Assembly (NCBI GenBank): GCA_022575985.1
Contig: JAKSXM010000137.1
Span: 24,260,001-24,324,000, forward strand
Direction of reading: 5' to 3'
DNA: 64,000 nucleotides
Source: Anagrus nilaparvatae
Lineage: Eukaryota; Arthropoda; Insecta; Hymenoptera; Mymaridae
The notes under the pieces are model-generated. The model saw only the letters and a list, made by a program, of their open reading frames with translations, was not told where the DNA came from and did not search any database. Position 1 is the first letter of the stretch. Each line of letters begins with the position of its first letter. This document shows, in pieces, positions 11,481 through 21,908 of this stretch. A program made the position numbers and the translations under genes.

Positions 11481-12556
11481 GTGACCCTAAGAGCATAATC
11501 AAGGATAACTCCAAATAAATTGTTAGAAGTTACCAAAAATTGCATATTGTGGATAAACGCAACATTTTATTTGTGAATTAACCATGAAATTATAAATATT
11601 TTAAAAAAATCCACACAAAACTGCTATAATCAGTCTGGCAAGTTAGTTACCTGATAAGCTGGTCACCATTTTTTATATTCGACTGTAGTTTTATTAAACC
11701 AGTGTAACAGGGGGTTTAAATGTGGGTGTAAGAGTTTTGGTATTGTTTTTTAACCTTTTCAATAAAAATCTCCTCTTAAAAAGATCAAATAAATTTTTCG
11801 TTAATTTATTTCTAGTGGTTAATAATTATTATAACTCAAGTGGTATAAAGTCATTTTATTTTTTGAAATTCATGCATAATACTCACGTCATTCCACAAAA
11901 AAATTTTTTCAGACTGGTTCAGAGTGATTCAGTTTGACGCTGAGTGATTTAGATCTTTAAAAATATTTTACCTTTCATTTTCAGCCATTTAAAACAATTC
12001 CCAGAAATTTGCTTGCAAATATAACGATTTCTCACAAATAACAGAGTGCTTTATATTAATTCAGATTGATAAAGATCTTTTAATAAAATATTTTTTCTGC
12101 GAATTTCTACGATTTTAAGGGATTTTTAGAAATTTTAATACTATTTTAACGACTCCCCATCAACAAAAATGCATTTCAGATTGATTCAGAGTGATTCAGA
12201 TCATTAAAAATATTTGTCTGAGAAGTTATTCAGAGAAGTTTTTATGCAAAATTTACGATTTTCTAGTAAAAATTAAAAAAAACTATGATTCAGAGTGATT
12301 CAGAGTGATTCAGACCGATTCAGACTGATTCAGAACTTCTTATAAACTTTTCTTTGCGATTCCAGCTATTTTGAACAATTTTAGAAAAAAAATTTTTTTT
12401 TCGGTTTCAGAACTATTCAGAGCTATTCAGAACGATTCAGACTGAAATAAGTACATTTCAACCCATTTCCAACAGTTTCCCACAAAAAAAATTTTTTGAA
12501 TAGCTTTTCTGCTATTCTGAATAGCTGAATTTCGTCGTCAGCCCCCTGGCATATTA

Positions 12557-13127
12557 GTATTTTAATTACTTATTTGATCATTTATATTTTTATCATGATT
12601 ATAAAAAAAAAAAATTTTTTTTAATGCGTTTTTTAGGTTATATATTTTATTTTTAAAATTTTGTAATTTGATTCATAAGAATTAATGAATTTCATAAAAC
12701 TAATTAGTGCAGGTTTTAATTAAAAGCGGATATAATAATTATTATTTTTTCTGTTCATTTTATTGTAATTTTAAATCGTTTTTTTTCAAATAAATTTTTT
12801 GGGAATTTTTTAGTTTATGCGAAAATTTTAACTAATATCCTCTCTAGTTAGTAAGCAAGCACTCATCTTTTAAGGCTATTCTCTCCAGGAAAATTTCGAA
12901 TAAAGGTATAATATACAGTTAATTAGAGACAATTCTTAGAAATCGAATGGTTTGGGTCTCATAGTCGATAGTCGAGCGTAATTTTGAGATATAATGGTGC
13001 AAAGATAAATAAATATTAGATTAGTCTTACGGGAAAATAGTCTCTATCACAGTTTATATACGTGTTACAATATTTGATATTTTCGATTTTAAAGAAAATT
13101 ATATCTGAAAAAATGAGTAATTAAAAT
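12557..13127. other. Intergenic, no gene seen
   Basis: AT-rich spacer between two foldback elements. I see no ORF or RNA gene. Confidence 0.5.
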
Positions 13128-14055
13128 AAAAAAAAAAAAAATACTTTAAAAAGTAAAAAAATTGGGGTCCAGATTCAGTACTTCTATATTAATAATTTTT
13201 CTTTTTGTTTCTTACAAAACTCATGATATACGTTAATTAAGTTGGCCCAGAACTTGAGTTCTGACTCAACAAATTTTTACATAACTTATAACTAATTTCA
13301 AAAAAAAATTTATGTTTCTCAAAAAATTAATGATATGTTCAAAAATTGGAGACAGAATTTTAGTCACATAGAATGACTATAAAAATTACATTAAAATATT
13401 TTTTACCTCCTGGACCCGGTGGTCCTAAGAATAAGTTAAGTAGATTAGATCAAATGATCCGCTAAATTTTAAAATTCATTGTAAATCAAAAAAATTGTTT
13501 AGATAGCAATAATTTTTGCTTAAAAATTTTAAAAATCATGCAAATCAATTTAATAGAAAGTTTTTTCTAACAATTCCAAGAACAATCATTTACATATAAA
13601 AAAATATGAATATATTTTATTAACAATTATATTGAAAAAGGTAAAATCATTCCATGGAAAAGCTTGTTAGACCCATATACATATAATCTATTTTTAAAAT
13701 AATAAAAATTATGAATCTGATGTAATGAATGCTTATGTTCAAAATATATTTTTCATTTCTCGGACCACCGGGTCCAGGAGGTAAAAAATATTTTAATGTA
13801 ATTTTTATAGTCATTCTATGTGACTAAAATTCTGTCTCCAATTTTTGAACATATCATTAATTTTTTGAGAAACATAAATTTTTTTTTGAAATTAGTTATA
13901 AGTTATGTAAAAATTTGTTGAGTCAGAACTCAAGTTCTGGGCCAACTTAATTAACGTATATCATGAGTTTTGTAAGAAACAAAAAGAAAAATTATTAATA
14001 TAGAAGTACTGAATCTGGACCCCAATTTTTTTACTTTTTAAAGTATTTTTTTTTT
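13128..14055. mobile_element. Foldback element with ~295-bp nearly identical arms
   Basis: The left arm (13128-13425) and right arm (13762-14055) are inverted copies that match almost base for base, including TTGGGGTCCAGATTCAGTAC with its mirror and CCTCCTGGACCCGGTGGTCC with its mirror at the inner ends. The outer edges fade into A/T runs. A ~335-bp AT-rich loop separates the arms. No ORF or clear target duplication is seen. The high arm identity implies recent formation or gene conversion. Confidence 0.85.
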
Positions 14056-14249
14056 GCGATATCAGATATTTTTTAAAATTTATATTTTAGATATAAGAAT
14101 AATATGAGTAAAAACACAAATAGCTGATTTCAGTATACATGAATTTCTAAAATTTGCTATTTTTTTTTACGGAACTTGTAGTTAAAAAAAAATTTATTTT
14201 AATTGATTTATCGAATCTGATACTTGAATTTGCAAAAAATTTTGTCTGA

Positions 14250-14626
14250 AAATTTTGGCAAGGGATCTGATCAACACAATATCATTGGACACATAAATAA
14301 TTCTACACAAAAAAGTTTTGCGGAATCGTTCTACACCGAAGATCATTGTGCCGAAAAGATCAACACCAATTTTTTCTAATCGAAATATTCAAAACACTGT
14401 GTTAAGTGATATTTATTTATGCTATAGTATACGAAAGAAATAAGTTATTTAATATTTAAAATAACTTGTTGAATTCTTTGACTAAAAAAAATTTCTGTTG
14501 AACTTTTCAGCACAACGATTTTTGGTGTAGAACGATTCCGCAAAACTTTTTTGTATAGTATATCAATTATTATTAATTGATGTGTCAAATAATTTTGTGT
14601 TGATCAGATCCCTTACCAAAATTTTT
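14250..14626. repeat. MITE/foldback with AAGGGATCTGATCAACACAA ends
   Basis: The left end AAGGGATCTGATCAACACAA (14260-14279) is mirrored at 14594-14613. A second inverted pair lies inside it: AAGTTTTGCGGAATCGTTCT and its mirror near 14530-14555. The long imperfect stem covers most of the 375 bp. Non-coding. Confidence 0.8.
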
Positions 14627-15261
14627 CACATCAAAAAATTAAAAATCCCATTTTTTTAATTTAAAAACCTAAATGCCTAATTATATTAATACAAAATTCC
14701 GAATTTGCAGAGTTGCATTAAATTTATTATTCAATTTTTTGTATCTTATAATTACTCATTTTTTTTTTCTTATTTTCTATACTGGGGCGCAATAAGAATT
14801 TTAAATATTTTTTTGTAGCTTCTTTCAATTTATAAAATTTAAAAACGCCTGAATATTAATTATTAAATATTTAAACATATTTAATAATTAATATTCAGGT
14901 TTAAATTTCATTAAATATTTTTGTAGCTTAATAAAAAAACGTTGAGTATTTTTGCTTATCATCAACATATATATTTCTTATATTAAAAAAAAAAGATATA
15001 AATAATACCATGGCTCAAGAATAAGATTTTCAGTAAAACACATACTCATCAATAAGAATAATCATATGCATTTTTTTCCCGTGCGCTATACTATTTGTTT
15101 TGGTAAAAGACAACTAGATTTCTATCTCTTTCCTATTCATAAAATTTATCCAATAATGAAAGATACGTCTTTTCTCTAAAATAGTAAAAAAAAAAAATCT
15201 TGTCTCTATAATATAATGCACGAATATAATGTTAAAAATAAAAAATGAATGAATAATGAAA

Positions 15262-15442
15262 TGATGATCATTTCACCTCTCTCTGTCTATCGTATTTAGT
15301 CTATTTAAAGTATCTGTTCTTGTCTAATCTCGCCTCTGAAATTATGAGGCGTTGGTGGGAGATCACATTTCGCCTGTCTCTGTCTATCGTTTATAGTCTT
15401 TTTATAATACTGTTCTTGTCTAATCTCGCCTCTTGAAATTTT
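15262..15442. repeat. Two direct ~90-bp repeats
   Basis: The block CTCTGTCTATCGTATTTAGT, then GTTCTTGTCTAATCTCGCCT, appears twice in tandem, separated by a short inverted GAGGCGTTGGTGGGAGA stretch. Function unknown; it lies about 360 bp upstream of the F-box gene 1 exon and could be in its intron or promoter. Confidence 0.65.
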
Positions 15443-15662
15443 TTTCCTTTAAAATAAGCAAGTTGAATACATGAAAAATTAAAATGCTATTTATTGCATA
15501 AATAAGCGTTGTTTTTGATAAAAAAGTTGTTTAAAATATTTTAATGAATATGATTATTAAAATAATAGCAGTTATGAAATTATTGTAAAAATCTTAAATA
15601 TAATTATTAGAAAAAATAAATTTTTTTGTAGGTTAAAATTCGTCTTTTAATGTATATAAATC

Positions 15663-15742
15663 CCGCCGTTCTCCGGGCGATTAAGGCTTGTTTTCTATGA
15701 AAACGGGCCTAAAATCTGGACCCTGCGCCCTATCGGGCTTCT
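15663..15742. other. GC-rich 80-bp island, unexplained
   Basis: The local base composition is sharply GC-richer than its surroundings (CCCGCCGTTCTCCGGGCGAT, AAAACGGGCC, CCTGCGCCCTATCGGGC). It has partial internal symmetry, and no frame is open for long. It is not a tRNA: I see no A/B box or cloverleaf. It may be the tail of an old insertion or a non-coding first exon of the F-box gene that starts at 15800. Confidence 0.35.
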
Positions 15743-15799
15743 GAATATTATAACACATAAAAAATTATTTTTGAAATAAAATTTATGCATATTTTTTAG

Positions 15800-17271
15800 G
15801 AGCGAGTGGTCAAGGATCAAATATTATAGATATACAACACCTCAACGATGATTGTCTTATTCAGATATTTGAATGTTTACCATTAATAGACAGGATGAAA
15901 GTTGAAATGGTTTGCTCAAGGTGGAATAACCTGGCCAAACGATCGTGGTCTAAAACAAACCACCTAAAAATTTCTGGATTAGATAATAATAAACGTATAA
16001 ATTTTTACAGTAGTTTATTAAGGAGGTGCGGGTGTTATATAAATTCATTTTTATTAATTAGTACTAGTTATAATTTTGACCTTATAAATTTAAAAAAAAT
16101 AATTTTAAAAAATTGCACATCTATTACAAAAATATGTTTAGTAAATCGTGATGATGAGGATGATGAGGATGGGTTTTTTGAAGATAAAGATTTAAAACTA
16201 TTATTTAATAAAAATAAAAATATTCGAGCGTTTTCTCTAAAAAATTTTTCGATTAAAGGGAAATTTTTAGAAAATTTATCCTTTTTAGAACAGCTCGAAG
16301 ATTTCGAGATCATAAGTTGCTATTTCGAGTCAAAGAAATCTTTTTTTAAGGCTCTCAGCAAAATGAAAAATTTAAAAAAATTTAGTATAAAAAATTATCT
16401 ATATGATGAAATAGAATTAACTTTCGATGCTTTAAATAAAAGCAACTGTAATTCTATTGAAGAATTTTGTTTTCTTCCGTATGATTCTCGCGCATTAAAT
16501 ACTTTTGATAAAGATTTTTTTACCAAACAAACAAAATTGCGAAAAGTAATTATAAACAACATTGATTCCCTCGAAGGTGTAACAAAATGTTTTTCTAGAG
16601 ATGTAGAAGAAATAGGAATATTTGAACTCCATTCCAGGCATTATGGAGAATTACTAACTTCTCTTCATAAATTTTCCAAATTACACACAGTTTTGTTTTA
16701 TACTAATGCAATGGATTATAAAAATTTAAAAATAATTTCGAATGTTATGGACATAAAACATGTTTCAACCCATAATGATTTTTGTTGTTTATCAACTAAA
16801 GCCAATGTTAGAAATTTAGATGAATATTCAAATTATATAAAATACTTACCAGAGTATACAATGGATTTTAGTGATGGTAGTACTTTTATAAAAAATGTTA
16901 CAAAAGTTTTAAAAAACATACAATACTTAAATGTTTCGGATACATGTAGTGCAGAAGTTGATGTAACAAAATTAAAAAATTTAAAAGTATTAAATGTAAA
17001 TTATGATAAAAATTGTACAGATCATTGGTTATCTAAAATAATTAAAAAAGTTGAAAAACTTGAAAAGCTTTATATACAAGATTTAGAGCAGATAACGAAC
17101 AATTTTATTTTAAATGCCAATAAAATAAAAAAAAATCGTGAAGATTCGCATATATTAACAATATTTTGTAATGGAACTGGAATTAAAATAAGTTCAAAAG
17201 AAATAAAAGATCTTGAATTGATATTGTTAAATTTCAATCGTCAAAGATATGCTTGTAACGATGTTAACTAA
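15800..17271 (+). CDS. F-box/leucine-rich-repeat protein 1
   Basis: This is a long terminal exon after the acceptor ATTTTTTAG. It is open from 15800 (with a one-base overhang from the previous exon) to TAA at 17269-17271, about 490 residues. The first ~45 residues include LNDDCLIQIFECLPLIDR and MVCSRWNNLAKRSW, a textbook F-box (Leu-Pro/Asn-x-x, I-F-x-x-L, C-x-x-W). The rest is made of irregular leucine-rich repeats such as NLKKFSIKNY, NIQYLNVSDTC and NLKVLNVNYDKNC. F-box proteins bind Skp1 in SCF ubiquitin ligases and use the LRRs to pick substrates; the substrate is unknown. The start codon must lie in an upstream exon, because gene 2 has the same intron phase with a 13-nt first coding exon; that exon is not identified here. 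An AATAAA lies near 17314. The C-terminus is clearly homologous to that of gene 2. Confidence 0.85.
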
Positions 17272-17319
17272 ACATTATAATACTTATAATAATTCATGTA
17301 ATATTTATAAGAAAATAAA

Positions 17320-18655
17320 ATTTAATTTAAAATACTTTTATTGATTATGATTGATTTTTAATTATATGAATACAAATGGTTTCTGAAAGAGAACCAAAAT
17401 TTTTAATATTAAATAATTTTAACTGCTTCGCTACGGAAAATAATTTCTGTACAGTCTAGGTCATATTCTTTATTTTTCTTGAAAATTTATCAATGAATTT
17501 TTGAATCAGTTTTATTTGCAGATAAAAATTTTTTACTTTTTGAAATTATTTTCTGTAGCCAATCCTAGAATGCAATAATAGAAGCGACGATTCACCAAAA
17601 CTGTAAATTAATTTTACAAAAAAAGAAAAAAGAAAAATCTTTTCGATTTTTTTTGAAATTGCTTCTTTTTTTATAAATAGAAAAACATTTATTGCAAAAA
17701 AGGTGAAAAATTAATTGTGAATTAATGAAAAAGGTGGATTTTCCTGTTTTTTTTATTTTGATTTTTTTTTTTTTAATTAACCTTATACAGTCGCAAATTT
17801 TGGTTTTCTCTCGCATTTGTAAAAATTTGTAGGGATTTAGTACGGAATACTATGCCCCTGCCTGAGTAGATGCTTGTGGTGCAGTGTGTGTAAAGTAAAG
17901 TTTATATAGATTCTGGAAGAGAACTTGGAACTGTGTTATCTGCATAACGTCAGGTTTTGTCCCTTAATTATCATATTTGATTGGGAAAAAAATAATATAA
18001 ATTATAATTATTGTATTAGTAATTTAATCCATACAAACATTATAACCTTATACTATAATTGTTAATTTTTTCTCTTCTTATTACAGAAATATAATTTTTT
18101 CTCTCTAATTTTTCCTTTTTTGTATTTATTTCATTATAGGAATCAAGAAATATTCTACAAATTGACGAATTAGGTGCTTTGCTTATGTTCATGAAATAAT
18201 TTTTAATTAAACAACAATCTTTGATATAAATAGCTTAGATGAATTGAAAAAAAAAAGAAAATTTTTGTAACTTACATTCTTTTTTAATTGTAAAATTATT
18301 TTGCATATGAAAAAAAATGACTCGACAAATTTGATATTTAAAACAAAACATTGATTTATTGTCCGGATTCTTTATCTAGAATTTTCATCCTCATTTTTTT
18401 CTATTAATTGTCATTTATTAATGTAATTCAAACTTTTTGGGTTATGTAATAAGTGCAAAAATAGGGCATTTGCAGACACCGTTTCGAGGAATAGATTGGG
18501 CCGACCGGTCTTCCGTAATAACTGAAAACGACCAAATAACTTACTAGAGGAATGCGTGATCGTGCCAGAAATAAAAGTATTTTATAAATTTTAATAATTT
18601 TCTTTATACTATTATTCTGGCTATTTGTCTTCTGGTCATTTTTTCACAGAATCCT
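17320..18655. other. Intergenic, no gene seen
   Basis: AT-rich with long T runs. The minus-strand ORF near 17592 is lysine/phenylalanine low-complexity and not believable as a gene. Confidence 0.5.
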
Positions 18656-21013
18656 TTAACCTATTAACGCCTAAGCGGACATCCTTGGACACTTGCATTT
18701 TTCGGTAATAAAAACTGCATATTTTAGGCTAAAAACCCCACCTAGTAGATAATTTGGGTCACTCTTTTCATTTCCGGGGCCCGTTTTTTGATACAACCCT
18801 TGCGAAACGAGCGAAAACGATATCAACCCCTAAAGTGGGGTAAATTTTCAAATAATTCTTAAAGAAACTTCCGTTCTTCCCAAATGCAAAAAAGACTCTA
18901 TTTAGCATATAAAATTATTACTAGAACTCCCAAGAAATAGTTAAAAAGTCAAATAAGCATGTATTAGCCATTGCAACCCTCCCTGGGGGTGTCTTTAGTA
19001 AGCAAAGGGGTGAGTTTTATAAATAAATGAAAGATTCAATATTTTGGGCTAAAAACTCACCTAGTAAGTAATTTGGGTCGCTCTTTTCATTTCCGGAGCC
19101 CGTTTTTTGATACAACCCTTGCGAAACGAGATATCAACCCCTAAAACGGGGTAAATTTTCAAATAATTCTTAAAGAAACTTAATTTCTTCCCAAATGCAA
19201 AAGTCTTTTTTTAGCATAAAAAATTATTAAAAGAACTCCCAAGAAATAGTTAAAAAGTCAAATAAGCATGTATTAGCCATTGCAACCCTCCCTGGGGGTG
19301 TCTTTAGTAAGCAAAGGGGTGAGTTTTGTAAATAAATGAAAGATTGAATATTTTGGGCTAAAAACTCACCGAATGGGTATTTTGGGTCGTTCTTTTCATT
19401 TCTGGAGCCCATTTTTAGCTACAACCCTTACGAAATGAGATAACAATCCCTAAAATGGGGTAAATTTTTAAACGATTTTTGTTGCGCGAGAGATGTTCCC
19501 AAATGCAAAAAAGGTTTTATTTGACATTAAAAATTATTACCATGACTCCCAAAAATGAGGAGGTTCGTAAAATTGAAGTATATAGATAAAATTTACCCCA
19601 TTTTAGGGGTTGGTATATAATTTAGGGGTTGTAGCTAAAAATGAGTTCCAGAAATGAAAAGAGCGACCCAAAATACCCATTAGATGAGTTTTTAGCCCAA
19701 AGTATTCAATCTTTCATTTATTTATAAAACTCACCCCTTTGTTTACTAAAGACAACACCAGGGAGGGTAGCAATGGCTAATACATACGTATTTGACTTTT
19801 AACCTTTTTCTATGACTCCTAGTAAAAATTTTTTATAGTAAATAAAAAATTTTTTGCATTTGAAAGTAACTAAAGTTTCCTTAAGAATTACTTGAAAGTT
19901 TACCCCATTTTAAGGGTTGATATCTCATTTCGTTGAGTTTGTAGCTAAAAATGAGCTCCAGAAATGAAAAAAGCGACCCAAAATACTTACTGGGTGAGTT
20001 TTTTGGCCCAAAATATTCAATCTTTCATTTATTTATAAAACTCACCCCTTTGTTTACTAAAGACACCCCCAGGGAGGGTAGCAATGGCTAATACATACGT
20101 ATTTGACTTTTAACCTTTTCTTGGGATTCCTAGTAAATATTTTTTATGCTAAATAAAAAATTTTTTGCATTTGAAAGTAACTAAAGTTTCCTTAAGAATT
20201 ACTTGAAAGTTTACCCCATTTTAAGGGTTGATATCTCATTTCGTAGAGTTTGTAGCTAAAAATGAGCTCCAGAAATGAAAAAAGCGACCCAAAATACTTA
20301 CTGGGTGAGTTTTTTGGCCCAAAATATTCAATCTTTCATTTATTTATAAAACTCACCCCTTTGTTTACTAAAGACACCCCCAGGGAGGGTAGGAATGGCT
20401 GATACATACGTATTTGACTTTTAACCTTTTCTTGGGATTCCTAGTAAATATTTTTTATGCTAAATAAAAAATTTTTTGCATTTAAAAGCAACTAAAGTAT
20501 CCTTAAAAATTACACTTGAAAGTTTACCCCGTTTTAGGGGTTGATATCTTGTTTCGCAAGGGTTGTATCAAAAAACGGGCTCCGGAAATGAAAAGAGCGA
20601 CCCAAATTACTTATTAGGTGAGTTTTTAGCCCAAAATATTGAATCTTTCATTTATTTATAAAACTCACCCCTTTACTTACTAAAGACACCCCGGGGAGGG
20701 TTGCAATGGCTAATACATGCTTATTTGACTTTTTAACTATTTCTTGGGAGTTCTAGTAATAATTTTATATGCTAAATAAAGTCTTTTTTGCATTTGGGAA
20801 GAACGGAAGTTTCTTTAAGAATTATTTGAAAATTTACTCCACTTTAGGGGTTGATATCTCGTTTCGCAAGGGTTGTATCAAAAAACGGGCCCTGGAAATG
20901 AAAAGAGCGACCCAAATTATCTACTAGGTGGGGTTTTTAGCCTAAAATATGCAGTTTTTATTACCGAAAAATGCAAGTGTCCAAGGATGTCCGCTTAGGC
21001 GTTAAAAGGTTAA
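18656..21013. mobile_element. 2.4-kb foldback element built of ~310-bp repeats
   Basis: The outer ends TTAACCTATTAACGCCTAAG and CTTAGGCGTTAAAAGGTTAA are inverted copies, followed on both sides by the mirrored TCCTTGGACACTTGCA block. Each arm contains tandem ~305-312 bp units with shared landmarks: CGAAACGAG, GTAGCTAAAAATGAG, GAAATGAAAAGAGCGACCCA and GACACCCCCAGGGAGGG. There are about two to three units in the left arm and about four in the right. The symmetry centre is near 19560. No transposase is seen; ORFs here are repeat shadows. Confidence 0.85.
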
Positions 21014-21345
21014 ATTATAAGAAAGAATTATTTAAATTACTGAAAACATTATGAAAATTATGGAAAATTGTGCTAAAAAAATTATCAATTAATTTTCATG
21101 CAGATTATTTTTTGTACTTTGTAGAATTCTTATTTTGTAGAAAATTTACCAAATCATTGTGGTAAACCGGTAAAAATTTTCTATCAAGATCAAGAATAAT
21201 CGATATAGAATAACCGATGAAATCAAATTTGATCTGATTATTCCAGATCATCTCAGAATTACCTTTTATTCACGATTTGACTTAAAATTTACAAAATTTA
21301 TGTTATTTAAATCAACAATATGTTTATTAATGATGTATTGAATTG

Positions 21346-21869
21346 CATAAGCTAAAAAAGGATAGTGGAGATCTATAAAACATGGCGGCCTCATAAGTAC
21401 TGTAAGTTAAAGAAAGACAGACCTAAAACTTATGGCAGCTTCAACATTTTCTAGTCTCTCTACTATATTTGTCCCTGTCGCCGTCTCTGGGTAATCTATA
21501 GGGTTTCTATATATTTTCTATTATATAACAATGTGTGCAGTTCGTAAGTTGCATAATTATTTTATAAAAAGTAGTGTACTTTGTTTCGAAAGCAAATTTT
21601 TTCTAGTTTTTTTTTTCATTATCAAAATTCAAAATTATATAGTACTATAGACTTAATTTCATAACAATAAAGTGGAGTTCTACTTCTGATGAAGAATTTA
21701 GATTAGTATAACCTCAAAATAATAACTTGTTTAGCATTCTCTGGCATTATATAAGTCTCTGTTGCTGAATTTAATTTAAAGAGACAAATTCGTAATTATA
21801 ATTATTTATTATGCATTTAATATCAGTTTTAAAGAAACTAAATTTTATTTTTTTTAATTTCAGATAGTC
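21346..21869 (+). promoter_or_regulatory. Promoter/5'-leader-like segment, copy 2 (F-box gene 2)
   Basis: Nearly identical to 6932-7467. It keeps the ATGGCGGCC box at 21382, the TCTGGGTAATC block and the acceptor TTTAATTTCAG at 21853-21863. That acceptor opens a short leader exon (ATAGTCAAAGCC...) containing the ATG of F-box gene 2 at 21909, so in this copy the segment is plausibly the gene's own promoter, first non-coding exon and first intron. Small deletions separate the copies (for example a second GACTAGTGGAG present only in copy 1). Confidence 0.6.
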
Positions 21870-21908
21870 AAAGCCTATAGAATTATTTCAAATTTGAAAA
21901 CAATAAAA

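Larger units (their letters stand above)
8355..12548. mobile_element. 4.2-kb hAT-like foldback element with inverted satellite arrays
   Basis: The ends are CAGGGGGCTGACGACGAAAT and its reverse complement ATTTCGTCGTCAGCCCCCTG. The flanks GCATAATA (8347-8354) and GCATATTA (12549-12556) match at 7 of 8 bases. An 8-bp duplication plus CAGGG ends is the hAT hallmark. Arms of roughly 1.2 kb (8355-9530) and 0.65 kb (11885-12548) are inverted copies and are full of short CTGAATCACT/CAGTCTGAAT repeats. The centre holds two oppositely oriented ~56-bp satellite arrays. No transposase ORF is present. The small ORF near 11722 lies inside an arm region and is not convincing. Confidence 0.85.

Noticed and set aside
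16068..16313. Minus-strand ORF rich in serine
   Set aside because: Antisense shadow of F-box gene 1.
19227..19412. ORF on the minus strand
   Set aside because: Lies wholly inside the 310-bp foldback units; the frame is a repeat by-product.
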